NCBI GenBank assembly: GCA_014925825.1
Contig: JACGCK010000335.1
Coordinates: forward strand, 1-37,766
Direction: 5' to 3'
Length of the DNA: 37,766 nt
From: Pholiota molesta
Taxonomy: Eukaryota > Basidiomycota > Agaricomycetes > Agaricales > Strophariaceae
Shown: positions 10,601-20,284 of the stretch, one piece after another
How positions within the stretch are numbered: the first letter of the stretch is position 1
Layout: each line of letters opens with the position of its first letter
The notes under the pieces: model-generated
What the model was told of the DNA's origin: nothing
Database searches by the model: none
The model's input: only the letters and a program-made list of their open reading frames with translations
Made by a program: the position numbers and the translations under genes

Positions 10601-11729
10601 ACTTGTAATTTTTTCCTTCACTATCTGGATCTTCAGGTGTATCATCATAATTTATGTCTATTTTAGTCATATCAATATCTCCTATTTCAATTTCATCTCC
10701 ATTTGCAATATCTGCCCAGCTTCCAATAAGTGTGTTATCAATACCTTTTTTTAACTGTGCTCGATAGTCATCTCTTGCATCTAGACATTCATAGCGAATA
10801 TTAAAGTTTGCCATCAATGTATTTTGTTTATCTGAAAATTTATGACTATTGAAGATTTCATTCCAGTTTGAACCATTATCTTCCTTGAGATCAATTCCTC
10901 TTCTCCATGGTTTAAAAAGAGTTAGCATAGTGCAGCAATAGTAGTCACGATCGCCTTGATCACATCGTGGTAAGTTTGCACCTATGAAATTTGGTACTCT
11001 ATTTATATTATCTTTTATAGACTGTAGTGCATGTGAGTCTTTTAATGGATGTAGATCAGTAAAATAATAAATTGTACTATATTTTGAATTTTTCTTACTG
11101 GTATTTTCAGTTACATCGATGTTTTCATTTTCATCTTCTATAATATCATGTTGCTGGGTATTCTGTATTTTTATTCTATGATATCGTTGAATCCAATCAT
11201 ACAAGCACACATTCTCCAATTCTGAAGATCTATAAATATAATCATATACAGGAGACAAGCCTACAATTCTTCCATGTTTTTTTATGAGAGTAACTTTTTG
11301 AACTTCCTTAACAGCATTATCTTTATCAATTATTGCAAAGTCTTGTCGGACTTGTGTTACAAATGATTGCCAATAAAATGGCACAAATTTATGACTTGTA
11401 TAATGATCTGGATTACCTAGCAAATACATACATATCATTGGAGATCCCATTTCTGCTTTTGCGCTTAGTAAGTTTACAATTTTTGTCATAATTTTACGAG
11501 CTTTTTCTTTCATTGGCAATGTACCACCAATCATTTCACTGTTTTTATGAAATATTGCTTTGATTGAATCAAATATAGTATGGGTTTTTAAAGATGATTT
11601 GGTAATATAATCTGATATATAAATAACCACAGCTTTGATTGCAGTTCCAGATGAAAGGCTTGTAACATCTGTATTACATCGTAATAAATATGTAACCACA
11701 GGACTGAATGTATTTAGCCATGCTTCTGA
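7641..11729 (-). CDS. Helitron helicase half with C-terminal USP-like protease domain
   Basis: Completes the Rep domain and supplies the helicase for rolling-circle transposition. Numbering from Met at 11699 (1352 aa), although the frame is open further up to the A8 run. Residues 3-34 (YLLRCNTDV..YISDYITK) carry the Rep catalytic tyrosines. The Pif1-like SF1 helicase shows Walker A GGIGGTGKS (511-519), Walker B VFFDEVSM (584-591), GDFAQLPP (624-631), a TDFASQGRTRG motif (913-923) and ACYTALSRS (937-945). Residues 1095-1320 are a separate domain: NSCAYDA (Cys1103), a CRIC zinc-ribbon half (1241-1244) and LQGVIYFGEAHF followed by IWFHDG (His1299, Asp1315). This order of Cys box, zinc ribbon and His/Asp box fits the USP/peptidase C19 fold. 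The frame is uninterrupted to the TAA at 7641, so this half may still be functional. Confidence 0.88.
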   Translation of the reverse strand, partial: SEAWLNTFSPVVTYLLRCNTDVTSLSSGTAIKAVVIYISDYITKSSLKTHTIFDSIKAIFHKNSEMIGGTLPMKEKARKIMTKIVNLLSAKAEMGSPMICMYLLGNPDHYTSHKFVPFYWQSFVTQVRQDFAIIDKDNAVKEVQKVTLIKKHGRIVGLSPVYDYIYRSSELENVCLYDWIQRYHRIKIQNTQQHDIIEDENENIDVTENTSKKNSKYSTIYYFTDLHPLKDSHALQSIKDNINRVPNFIGANLPRCDQGDRDYYCCTMLTLFKPWRRGIDLKEDNGSNWNEIFNSHKFSDKQNTLMANFNIRYECLDARDDYRAQLKKGIDNTLIGSWADIANGDEIEIGDIDMTKIDINYDDTPEDPDSEGKNYKLRKSQIAEMNRVLEERGWTLPIILSDNIPIEFFKPDKILSGHQWEDEMKSLQQAYLDKRNENNTYNPNKEAEPEKKQKNQSFTPNVVKIVDKSYFEHTFNLNDQTDQIKYIITKFELNKEQERAFSLVAQHAISTSQEQLLKYLGGIGGTGKSQVLKALSEFFSIRNEAHRFVIVAPTGSAAALLGGSTYHSMFGINDRMTVSGLSRVKSRLIGVEYVFFDEVSMLSARDLYRIGNQLQKVFNTPDKSFGGLNMVFSGDFAQLPPAIGGESVSLYSSSIGAISSNKKSQEEAFGKALWHQVTTVVILRENMRQKTQSLEDNKLRTALENMRYKACTAEDISFLNSRISSNIEGRPSICDPQFRDVAIITAKNIHKDIINILGARRFAQEHNQQLTDFYSEDSPNVNTNDANNSGGLHIKEITDEIQKALWEQIPSSTDKLISGKLSLCIGLPVMIRYNFATELCMTRGQEGYVHGWQSKLGSRKQLILETLFVKLKNPPSIVQFPGLPKNVVPIYPTMNYITASLPNDQRVRIARTQIEVAINFAMTDFASQGRTRGNNVADLSNLKSHQACYTALSRSASAEGTLIVQGFHTSKIKGRCSGGLRQEFRELELLDEITTLQHECKLPVTVYGDSRNTLIKTFREWKGIMYVPKNVHPAIKWSKADPLLEAEIFDIQNIQNVILAKSSQKNAKITSTINSQFEKDQPINKKLCQGLQNQNSIIHNTVPSGFIWSQNSCAYDAIFTIILSLWYSDKIAWNNKFEILENEFINDLYHGFQQFDSNETTLELVRDNIRQKLHRLYPNTMCFGHYTSIESVLEAVLSTTQPIQSISQSCTNNHIRRLVDLPSLHVSAGATQYQSISTWSLTMQETIAGQCRICLQNRHTEHQFLTIPPLLVFEFSNTQPYIDNTIQISCNNQNHEFVLQGVIYFGEAHFNTRVILPDGQIWFHDGISTGRDLNYCGSLNNNSLDMSSCGNKQAVAALYVST

Positions 11730-14700
11730 TTTTTTTTAATATAATTGCACCAGTATCATCAACAAACGTATTTTCAACTATTGCTCTTGGAAATCGAGCT
11801 TTACACTTGCCCCATATATTGTCTCTACATCCAATGGAGGCTTTATTCTTTTTTCTTGTTCCGTCTTTCTTTTGCCCTCTATCACAATTATGCACATTGG
11901 ATTTTAACAACAAATCATTAACAGTATTTTTAAATTTATTCCACCATGTGTCTGATGTTAAACAGAGCTTGCAAGAAGAATCAGATTGATTGGAATGAAT
12001 CGTACATTTTAAAGGAGGAGGATCAGGTAGTGTTTGAGTTGGATCACAATAGTCTGCTTTGAGAGAATCTACAGAGACCTTTTCTGTAACCTCAGCTTGA
12101 GTACTTTGAATAAAATCACCTGTATGACAACTTTCAAGCCAATCAATAATTTTTTTCTTCCATTCAGAATCTCCACTCAGAATCTTATCTCTCATACTTT
12201 GAGGTGTCAAGCTTCCTTTTATCCAAAGTAACATATGTAAGTGTAAAGTCAAGCGTCCTTGTTGCTCTACTGTTCCATAATAACCGTTTGTTTCTCCATA
12301 CAATCCACAATGCTTAGCATCTACACCCAAAACATCGGATATAAATGTTTCCACCATAAAATGAAAGAAGCGCGCACCTGCCACTGGATTTTTACAAACC
12401 AGCCGGAGACGTTCATCATATGGTAGAAAATTGACTTTGAATTCTTCTTTTGTATCAGCATAATAAATACATATAGGATGCTGAATATCAGCAGGCGATA
12501 GTGTAATATACCAGGATGGTGCACCAATGGAGCTAATCAAAGACCATATTTCATTACGCATATACTTTTTACTTGTATTTGATCCATGCATTTTCCCTGA
12601 AATATGGTCCAAGTCTCTAATTACCTGAAAACATGATTTTTCAGCATCAGTTTCTGGCTTGATATGCTCACCATTCACAAGCCGTTCTATTATATTTTCC
12701 AAGGTAGCTTGATCCAAATTTAGTAATCGGTTTGTGATATCTGGAAAAGAACGCTGATCAACCATTAAAAAAATTTGTGTTGCACTCATTTTCATTTGTT
12801 CATGACTAAATGCTACAAATGGAAAATTGATATCTGTTTGGAAGCGTTTATCATGATACATTAACAAATGACGTTTATGAGCTTTATCTGATAACTTTGT
12901 TGTTCCAATTCCACCTAGTCCATATGGAAAAAGCCATGGAAACATTTGTGGATACAATTGTGGGTTATTCCATATAGATTCAAATTTATCATTATGCCCA
13001 ACTGTTAGTATTTTTCCACCATTATTCAAATGCCTTAATGCAAATCCTTTAATTGTATTTTCAGTCATAGTATTAAGTGATTCTCCTGTGAGGCCATGCA
13101 CAGTAAATGGGCAATCACCTTCTTCTGTTCCATCCTCAAGTTCATTATCAAAAACACTTGTGTTCTCCGGCTCTTTATTAGTTTCAGCTTTACGGTATTC
13201 AATAGAAACTGGGGCTGATGTTTCACTATATTCATTCAAATTTTCAATTGATATTTCAATATCTGCATAGTCACTATGATTGAGCTTCAGCCATTCTAGA
13301 GCTTTGAAAACATGATTACGCCGCACCAAAAATGGTGTTCTTTTCAAATCTACTTCTGTCGGCTTACATGGTCCAATAAATAAGATGGCAAGAACATCAT
13401 CCATATCTTCCCTTGGTGGTGGAAGCATTTTGTATATTTTAGGAATTGGTGATTCAAATGCTATAATATTTGCTTTCATTTTACGCATGCCAGATGCAAC
13501 TTTTACATATGAACATGTATGTCTAACTCTAGCAATAAGCAGTCTTTCAACAAATTGTAAAGATTTCAACTCTTCAGGGACTTTTCCTAGCCATAAATTA
13601 TTTGCCAAAGCTAAACGGGGTATGTTTCCATTTCTGATTGTACTTCTACATTCATCGCATACTATATCACAACTATAGTCAAGAACCGGTCCAGAATATT
13701 CACGTATAGGTGTTTCTTTTGATTTTCTTTCTACTCTTGTAACACCTGGAGCATGCAATATATGAAGTAAATTTTTGATTCCTTTTAGTCGGCTCAAAGT
13801 TTTACGTGGTTTTAGTTCACCACATACTGCGCATCCAGCCTCTTCAATAGAATTAGCAGTCATTTTCTTATAGGCACTGGTAATTATGTCTTGTAATTGA
13901 TTATGATTTAGTGTATTTGGAGGAAATTTTGATTTAAAATGAATAGGACTACTTGACTTACATCGCAACTTTTGCATACGATTTGCTGTTTGCTCTAATT
14001 TGCTTTTTTCTATGGAAAATACTGTTAAATACTTTGCACATGCAAGACATGAATGACCTTGAGCAGCAAGAAGTAATTGTGCTACAGTACAGCGCGATCC
14101 ACAGGATAAATTATGGATTGAAGCAATTTTCCTTGATTCCGCAACTGTTATCAATTCAAACAATTTTTGCAAAGGAATACTAGTGTGAAGATATTTGTCT
14201 TCTGGATACTTTAAAATATCAATATCATTTGAGTGAGCTGTATATCTAAATTGAGCGATTGAACTAATATTTGTTGTATCAGAAAAAATATATGGTTGTA
14301 AAAGACTATATGAAAAAACTCGTGTTTTACATCCTCCTCCATAATTGTAATTTGATAAAGAACTGCTGGTAGATTTCACATTAAATCTGAATTTGTTCTC
14401 AGAATGTCGTAGAAAGCACAATCTTTTACACAATTGACAAGAATATTTTTGCTTCTTTTCTGTAAATAAATGGGCTCTGATTTGTTGAAGTAATTTTCCT
14501 ACACTTGAACACCACATTATTGAGTCGGGATTTTTTAATATTGACAGCCAAGCTGCAGCAAAATTGTGCCTAAGATATAAAGTACGCTTCAACAGTAAAG
14601 CAATGCTCTTTATTATGAGTCTAGATTTCAATATTGACTGTATATGCACTGAAAATATCATGTATGCATCCAAAGTAAAATGCTCGCCAAAGCGTAATAT

Positions 14701-15027
14701 GTGTATAATATAAAAAAGAAATCGAACAATAATAGCAATTTTATGACGACTCGACACAGCAGAGTTCAAAGACATAAGAAATCGTCTTTGTTTGACATGA
14801 TTATGTTTATTTATTAATAACTGATTACTTTGAACATTGGTCAAAGCTGGGGCGGCCAGTGCGGTGACTGTGCCTGACAAGAAACACTTTGCATTGGAAA
14901 GTGCAGGTATATAAATACTTTGAACATTGGTCAAAGCTGGGGTGGCCAGTGTGGTGACTGCGCCTGACAAATTACTTTGAAAACATTGGTTCAAAGCGGA
15001 TGGAAATACAGCTAGAAAGATTGACAT
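11674..15027 (-). CDS. Helitron Rep half (Helitron_like_N, DUF6570-like)
   Basis: The N-terminal half of the RepHel transposase, 1117 aa if read from 15027. The true start may be an internal Met (for example residue 85), because residues 20-67 derive from a short DNA duplication. Cysteine-rich segments occur at 197-204 (CQLCKRLC) and 399-402 (CAVC). Residues about 455-600 (CDECRSTI..LANNLWLGKVPEELKSL..) resemble the DUF6570 domain common in fungal Helitrons. Residues about 690-940 match the Helitron-like N domain (FPWLFPYGLGG, QIFLMVDQRSFPDI, GAPSWYITLSPADIQHP), ending in the HUH motif GRLTLHLHMLLW with His929 and His931. The frame drifts after ILKKI at an A8 run, and the true continuation is in the next frame. 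No other break is visible in more than 3 kb. Confidence 0.88.
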   Translation of the reverse strand: MSIFLAVFPSALNQCFQSNLSGAVTTLATPALTNVQSIYIPALSNAKCFLSGTVTALAAPALTNVQSNQLLINKHNHVKQRRFLMSLNSAVSSRHKIAIIVRFLFYIIHILRFGEHFTLDAYMIFSVHIQSILKSRLIIKSIALLLKRTLYLRHNFAAAWLSILKNPDSIMWCSSVGKLLQQIRAHLFTEKKQKYSCQLCKRLCFLRHSENKFRFNVKSTSSSLSNYNYGGGCKTRVFSYSLLQPYIFSDTTNISSIAQFRYTAHSNDIDILKYPEDKYLHTSIPLQKLFELITVAESRKIASIHNLSCGSRCTVAQLLLAAQGHSCLACAKYLTVFSIEKSKLEQTANRMQKLRCKSSSPIHFKSKFPPNTLNHNQLQDIITSAYKKMTANSIEEAGCAVCGELKPRKTLSRLKGIKNLLHILHAPGVTRVERKSKETPIREYSGPVLDYSCDIVCDECRSTIRNGNIPRLALANNLWLGKVPEELKSLQFVERLLIARVRHTCSYVKVASGMRKMKANIIAFESPIPKIYKMLPPPREDMDDVLAILFIGPCKPTEVDLKRTPFLVRRNHVFKALEWLKLNHSDYADIEISIENLNEYSETSAPVSIEYRKAETNKEPENTSVFDNELEDGTEEGDCPFTVHGLTGESLNTMTENTIKGFALRHLNNGGKILTVGHNDKFESIWNNPQLYPQMFPWLFPYGLGGIGTTKLSDKAHKRHLLMYHDKRFQTDINFPFVAFSHEQMKMSATQIFLMVDQRSFPDITNRLLNLDQATLENIIERLVNGEHIKPETDAEKSCFQVIRDLDHISGKMHGSNTSKKYMRNEIWSLISSIGAPSWYITLSPADIQHPICIYYADTKEEFKVNFLPYDERLRLVCKNPVAGARFFHFMVETFISDVLGVDAKHCGLYGETNGYYGTVEQQGRLTLHLHMLLWIKGSLTPQSMRDKILSGDSEWKKKIIDWLESCHTGDFIQSTQAEVTEKVSVDSLKADYCDPTQTLPDPPPLKCTIHSNQSDSSCKLCLTSDTWWNKFKNTVNDLLLKSNVHNCDRGQKKDGTRKKNKASIGCRDNIWGKCKARFPRAIVENTFVDDTGAIILKKIRSMAKYIQSCGYIFITM
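11730..11737 (-). other. A8 homopolymer where the Helitron frame shifts
   Basis: On the minus strand TTAAAAAAAATC reads as L-K-K-I in the Rep frame, after which the protein degenerates and stops at 11674. Dropping one A joins it to SEAWLNTFSPV leading into TYLLRCNTDV, the expected Rep catalytic-Tyr region. So a single indel or a +1 slip separates two otherwise intact halves. Confidence 0.8.
14822..15010 (-). repeat. short tandem duplication at the Helitron 5' side
   Basis: ACTTTGAACATTGGTCAAAG followed by CTGGGG.GGCCAGTG.GGTGACTG occurs near 14,828 and again near 14,920 (about 92 bp apart). A third, shorter copy (ACTTTGAAAACATTGGTTCAAAG) lies near 14,972. The blocks encode the ALTNVQS repeats at the start of the Rep reading frame. 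TTGAACATTGGTCAAA is itself partly palindromic. Confidence 0.65.
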
Positions 15028-15060
15028 ATGATCAAGCAGTTCTGATCCAGATAACAGAAT

Positions 15061-15370
15061 TACTCACCTGGGACATCACAGTGTGTGATATTGAAGCTCT
15101 CTGTTCTGCTCAAGGGGAAAGATAGCGACGGTATTTCATCTTGATAACACGTTATCAGTATCAATGCTCCGGAATCACACCAGTTTAGACACTTACATTG
15201 TGTAACAAAAACATTGACATTCTTCTTGAGTATGAAGATTATCAGAAGAATATATAGGCATACAAGCATCATATTGAAGAGATTGCTGGTAAAGGGAGAG
15301 AGCAGAGTGTTAGATCGGTGCGATAAGCAATCAGCGGACATTAAAGTCATGCGGATACTCGGCTTGCACA
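15061..15370. other. junction sequence right of the Helitron
   Basis: No gene is supported. A minus-strand frame here encodes a short hydrophobic stretch (NLFNMMLVCLYILLIIFIL) but has no start context or conserved neighbours. I looked for the missing hAT C-terminal domain on the plus strand and did not find it. Confidence 0.4.
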
Positions 15371-16395
15371 TTCCTCCACGGACCACCACCAGCCACCACA
15401 AAGTTCAGCGTCGCAGCGCTCCATCCCTCGTTCGCTCAGAAAAAGAACCCATGGTACCGGGGTCATCCCTCTATCTACACCAATCTCCAACCGTGCAAGA
15501 TAGGCGCCACACGATGACGATCCCGCCTCGCACACTGCAGCCTGTGCACATACACCAACCTGCAGCCCCACGACGATGACCACATCTCGCACCTCACACC
15601 ACGGCATCTATATCTACACCAACCTCCAACCGTACATGATAGGGCTCGGTGCCGCGGGAGGTGTAGTTGGTTGCTGGCAAACGTGAGTCGGCGTTCCTTT
15701 GCTCTCACTCAGTCCATGCTTACCTCGGCCATGCCAGGCTCCAGCAATGCAGCTCTCGCCACCCACAAACGGTGTTCGCGCCATCCAAACTCCCTTGACT
15801 GCGCATAATACGGTATCTCGAACGCACGTAATACGGTTCGCAAGGCCATAACAGCCGGCGGTGATATCGACGACAATGGAACCTCGCTACTGCCACACCC
15901 GCCGTCTCGATTCGCTTCGATGACGACTCTTTGATGGTAGGCACTTGGGAACGGAGCCAGACTGCCAGTCAGTCAAACATTGGATGGAATGCGGATGACG
16001 TGGGTCGTACCAGGCGGAAGACAGCGGGCTCGCAATCACACGCGCGAGCGCGTATACGGTATGTTCATTCATTGCGAAGGTATTCAGGACAGCTGATGAC
16101 AGGACAGTTAGCAACATGAAGGGCACGAACAGTAGCTTGCTGCTTACCACCCCCCTGCGGCCCCTGCGGCCCCATCCATGCCCGCTCTATTCTACGCCCC
16201 CCCGGCGACTCATCAGCCGCCGCCACCCTCTCTCGTAGCCTCTTCCTACGTTCGTCGTTCGTCCTAGAGCGCGATACCTTGCGGGAAGGAGAGCGCCAAT
16301 CGCGTCGGTGGCGGCCGGTGGCACGGTTTCATTGGGACGTACCGGACACGCTCGCGCGCGAGCTGAGCACCCAGTGCCCCGCGGAGTGCCATCCC
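15371..16395 (+). repeat. GC-rich decayed repeat, copy C with tail
   Basis: Same ordered blocks as copy A: CTCGGTGCCGCGGGAGG (15,644), GTGAGT..CTTACCTCGGCCATGCCAG (15,683-15,737), AACGGTGTTCGCGCC (15,768), CGCAAGGCCATA, then GGCACTTGGGAACGGAG (15,940) and GCGGAAGACAGCGGGCTCG (16,014). A tail (16,131-16,395) with CATCAGCCGCC.., CGTCCTAGA and GACACGCTCGCG is repeated at 17,100-17,395. Confidence 0.6.
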
Positions 16396-17395
16396 GCCTG
16401 TCCAGTCTCACACCGCCCTACAATCATTCCAACGGCGTTCGCATCCTCTAGACCCCGTTTGCGACCATCTCTCCCTAACGCACCTCGTTCGCCAAGAATA
16501 AGAACACCATGCACAAGGCACAACACCCATAATGACGACGATCTCGCTTCCCACGCGGCGCCCTGTCCAACTACCACCACCCTCCATCCGTGCACGATAG
16601 GCAACACCCGCGATGACAACAATCCCGCCTCCCATCGCACACCAACACTGCTCAATTGTGCACACACAAGTCCCATTCCTACCCGGCACCGGCGCCTGGC
16701 CATCCACGAAGACGCGGAATCGACGATGATGCTTTGCAAAGCGTCATGGCCGACGATGAGTGCAACATGCACCTGCGAAGTGCCCTTGGCGACGATGACA
16801 AGTCTACCAGGCCCAGCGTTCGGCGCCGCGGGAGTCGTAGCCGCGCCCTTGTCCATGCCAACGCCCTCGCCAGCCACAACCCTCCACTACCAACAGTGTG
16901 TCAGTGTTCGTGTCCCCGAACCCCCTCGACCGCCCATGATACGATTTGCAGGAACATAGCTGCCGACGACGCCATCGATTCCGGACGCTAGGAACGGAGG
17001 GTTCAAATGTCAAAACGATGCGGAAGACAGCGGGCTCGAGACTGCGCGACAGCACATATACGGTACGTCAGAGCTCATAGCTACAGCGTGCAGGCAAATC
17101 TAACACAAGGATTGTTAGCCCTTGCACGGCAGGGCATGCCCGATCTCTCCGCTTACACCGCCTGCGCCCCCAGCCATTCCGGTTCTCCCCTATGCCTGCG
17201 ACACGCCATCAGCCGCCGACGCGCACCGCCCCTCTCTCGCAGCCCCTTCCCTCGTGTGTCGTGCGTCCTAGACGGCGGCGTGCACTGTGGGAAAGAGCGC
17301 ATAGGTCGCCTCAGTGGCGGCCGGCGGCTTTGGTTCCTTTGGGACATACGGACACGCTCGCGTGAGTCGCGCACGAGCTGAGCGCCGAGTGCGAC
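16396..17395 (+). repeat. GC-rich decayed repeat, copy D, in tandem with copy C
   Basis: Repeats the blocks of copy C about 1 kb later: AACGGCGTTCGC (16,431), TTCGGCGCCGCGGGAG (16,819), ATACGATTTGCAGGAACATAG, GCTAGGAACGGAG (16,989), GCGGAAGACAGCGGGCTCGAG (17,020) and the tail. Long GC-rich open frames here (for example 226 codons from 16,279) are low-complexity and differ in frame between copies, so I do not call genes. Confidence 0.6.
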
Positions 17396-18805
17396 CCCGC
17401 CTATCTTATCTCATCAGCGGAGTGCGACGAAGAGCAGGATGACACGACACACCGCCTCAGGTCGCACCCAAAGCCAGAGTCAAGGGGCGCATAGCCTGCA
17501 GATGCATAGCCAGCAGACGCAGGCCTGGGCGGCACACGCGCAGTACGTTGTAGCGGGGCTACGCGGATGCCGGCCCGTTGCCATCCCGTCCAGGCAAGCG
17601 GTGTTGGCTCAGTGCTCACCAGGTGCTCACCCACAACCGCCGTGCGCCCCTCCCATCCAACGAGGGATGTGGGCCGGCTACCCCTCTCAACCGCGCACGT
17701 ACCAACAACCTGATACGCCTGCGAACGCGACGCCGACACCGACAGAGAAGCCCGCGGACTTCGACAGTACGTCACGAACCCGGATGACGGTGACACGACA
17801 ACGACAATGATGCTGGCGACAATACTCGGGGGATGTATGATGAAAGGAAGTCCAGGAGAGCAGGAGATCCGCTAGGTGCGCCCCAGCTAACCCTACTCAC
17901 CGGCACCCTCACTGACACCCTCCTTCTCCCTCAACAGCGTCGCAAAGCCCGGCTGGCGAAGTCGCTGCCGCCAGCCGTGGCCTGAAGGTTGCTCCGCCAC
18001 ACCCCACTCCGGCCCTCGGTCCTCCAGCGCAATGGCGAACGGGTGCGAGTGGGCTGCGAAGGCTATGGCAGCCCGCAGGTCACAGGCGAGGACGAGCGAG
18101 GAGGCATAGGGCGGAGGCCAGGCCCTCTGGCAAATGGCACAAGCTCAAACAAGGCTTGTGTTATTCTGAGCTCCCATGCGTGGGGCTTCAGTCGACAAGG
18201 GGCCCTAACGGTGGTTATCGATGCCGTCACTGAGGATGACGGCCGTGTATCGGTTGGCGCCCTATAGGGAGGCACATCTTCCACACGACACACCGCCCTC
18301 TGCCGCCGCGATATTCGCAATGCCATATCTTGAACGACGAGGACGATGAAAACTCTCGGGACTCGGTATTCGGAACAGCAGCAGCAGCAGCATCAGCACT
18401 CGCAGTCCGTGCTCCAGTCTCAGTCTTTAGCCTTGGCCTCGGCAGTTTTACTATCAAGCACTGGCGCTGTCAAGGTTCATGGGTTATGGGTTGGCTCAAT
18501 AATATGTCGTAGATCACAAAGGTCGCTGTAGATCTACTACATATTCAATTGTATTATACTCTCCAATAAAGGCGTACAAATATCCAATGTATGTGCGTAA
18601 TGAATTTGGCGACCTTGGTAGTGTCGTTGTCGGATTGCAGAGTGCCGACAAATGGGTGATGGTCGTACGTGAGGTCACATCATGTGTGATCAACGCGCTC
18701 ATCCTTCATTAACATCTGCCACGTCTGCCCGTGATTGCATTACAGGCCTTTCGACGTGTTTCCTGCGAATTCTCCATCCGATTTCTCTGATACTACGTGT
18801 CAATT
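17396..18805. other. GC-rich to mixed intergenic region, no gene called
   Basis: A plus-strand open stretch at 17,439-17,810 is Gln/Pro/Thr-rich without a domain. A CAGCAGCAG microsatellite lies at about 18,376-18,391. Nothing else is supportable. Confidence 0.35.
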
Positions 18806-20284
18806 ATGCCCGAGAATGGCCTTATGATATTCAATGACCGGGAGATACAGAAGAAAGCCAATGAGCGTGGTAGCAGCAAGTTGGAACCGGATCACCCTAG
18901 TGAATTTGGTGAGTGGTGTCATTTATCTTCTTCCAAACCATTTCTAAGAAGCTTCTCTTATTTAATTATAGCTAAGGTTATTTCTCATCCTGAATGCTGC
19001 GCACGAATTACCGGAAATCGCCAGACCTTCATCTTTGTTGACCCTCTGCCTGGTGATCCTTACTTCCACCCAATGCCCAAAGCTCGACGATGTACTACAA
19101 AATCCAAATCCAAACATACCCATTCTAAAAATGAGTCACTTATGGCTGAGGATTACTCTTCGGTATGCATGTCATTATTCACTATTCAGGGTCCTTTGGA
19201 TTTGACCAAGTCTACAGGACATTGATGATCAAGACAAAGAAAAGTCGGAAACAAGTACCGACAGAGCAAGTAGTGTTGAGGTCTGTTATTCCATTTATGT
19301 TTCTATATATCTCTAAAAGTGTTTTAGGCCACAACTACACTTTCATCCACATCTTTGGTTCAATTCTATGAGCAGATTATTACGGTTTGTACAATTTGGA
19401 TCTTACTAAATTCGCCTCTTACGCTCTGATTAAAATAGGAATACACAGCACTGGGCTTAAATGGAAAGCCTTCTGCTTCCATTATTAACATGCTGGATAT
19501 CTCTGGTCGTATTTACTGCACCTATTGCGGAAAAGAGTTGGCAATAGGGATAGGCGAGGTATGTCACATATAACTCGCATTTCTCTTGAATTTCTGTTTG
19601 ATGCGTCAAATATTCTAGTACATCTTCAGGGTGAATTTTGGTACTGAGGCCCACTGCTTCTGGATCCCTACTGTCCAGTATCAAACAATAACTGGCCGAA
19701 ACATGGTCTCTCGAGGAACAAAAGGATCGGCCTATACCGTTCCCACCGAATATATCTTTGGTCCCTCTGGTGTAAACCCTCTTCTTTCTGTTCAGCTGGC
19801 GTTTGTTCGTCCAGATTGGACTCTTATTATGGTCGACCACAATGTTCTGATTCAATTCCACGTTATGAGGCTTCGTCGTGTATGTACAGCCGATGATTTT
19901 GTCACAGGATCTCCTGTAAGTCATTTTATTTTATTTCTGAGAATTATACTCATGCATCACTAGGTGTGGCTTCGAATTTGGAGTGCTACTCATGGTCCTG
20001 TTCATAGTTCCCAGCCACAACTTGCTGAGGATGCTCTAAAAGAATGGCGCTGTTCCGTTCTCGCAGCCCCCTTTGATGATGAGCCTATATATCTCACTAT
20101 CAAGCGCCGCCAGGACATCTTTAATGGTTATGGTGCACAAGAGGGTTGTGATGCACTTTTTGTCGCACTGATTCATCCTCGCATGCCTGTGACCCTTGTC
20201 TGCAGGAGTGAATCTCTATGGCTACGACTTCAGGACCAGGTAGCGACGTACCACAGTAACGTGCAATGCGTTCCACCGACATGA
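18806..20284 (+). CDS. hypothetical protein, 383 aa, seven exons
   Basis: I do not recognise this family. The ATG at 18806 opens a model with exons 18806-18908, 18972-19162, 19218-19280, 19328-19384, 19439-19558, 19619-19915 and 19964-20284. All six introns are about 45-65 bp with GT..AG ends, and every junction keeps the frame with no internal stop. Features in order: a charged N-terminus, a VDPLPGDPYFHPMP segment, a Lys/Ser-rich linker, an acidic linker (DIDDQDKEKSE), a CTYC pair (exon 5), then a long globular-looking part rich in Trp and hydrophobics (HCFWIPTVQYQT, VNPLLSVQLAFVRPDW, VWLRIWSATHG). No signal peptide or clear membrane segment. It lies between two repeat islands and looks like a host gene. 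Its last codons run into the inverted repeat at 20,271-20,337, so the native 3' end may have been altered (a GTAGCG donor-like site follows LQDQ). Confidence 0.7.

Larger units (their letters stand above)
7600..15060 (-). mobile_element. Helitron rolling-circle transposon, nearly complete
   Basis: Two large adjacent minus-strand reading frames encode the Rep (HUH) and Pif1-type helicase halves of a RepHel protein. The region is AT-rich with few CCGG sites, unlike its GC-rich flanks, which supports a separate origin. The left boundary is probably 7600-7640 (see 7586-7622). The right boundary is not resolved; it should lie between 15,028 and about 15,100. Helitrons leave no target duplication, so the ends need comparison with an empty site. 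Confidence 0.85.

Noticed and set aside
15040..15400. Missing C-terminal half of the hAT transposase on the far side of the Helitron
   Set aside because: No hAT dimerisation-like sequence is readable there on either strand, so a simple Helitron insertion splitting the gene is not supported.
15060..15401. Minus-strand frame with a hydrophobic segment right of the Helitron
   Set aside because: No start context, no domain and no continuity with the Rep frame; likely chance.
16279..16959. GC-rich plus-strand frame of 226 codons and its 182-codon antisense frame
   Set aside because: Low-complexity Pro/Thr/Arg sequence; the frame is not kept in the homologous repeat copies.
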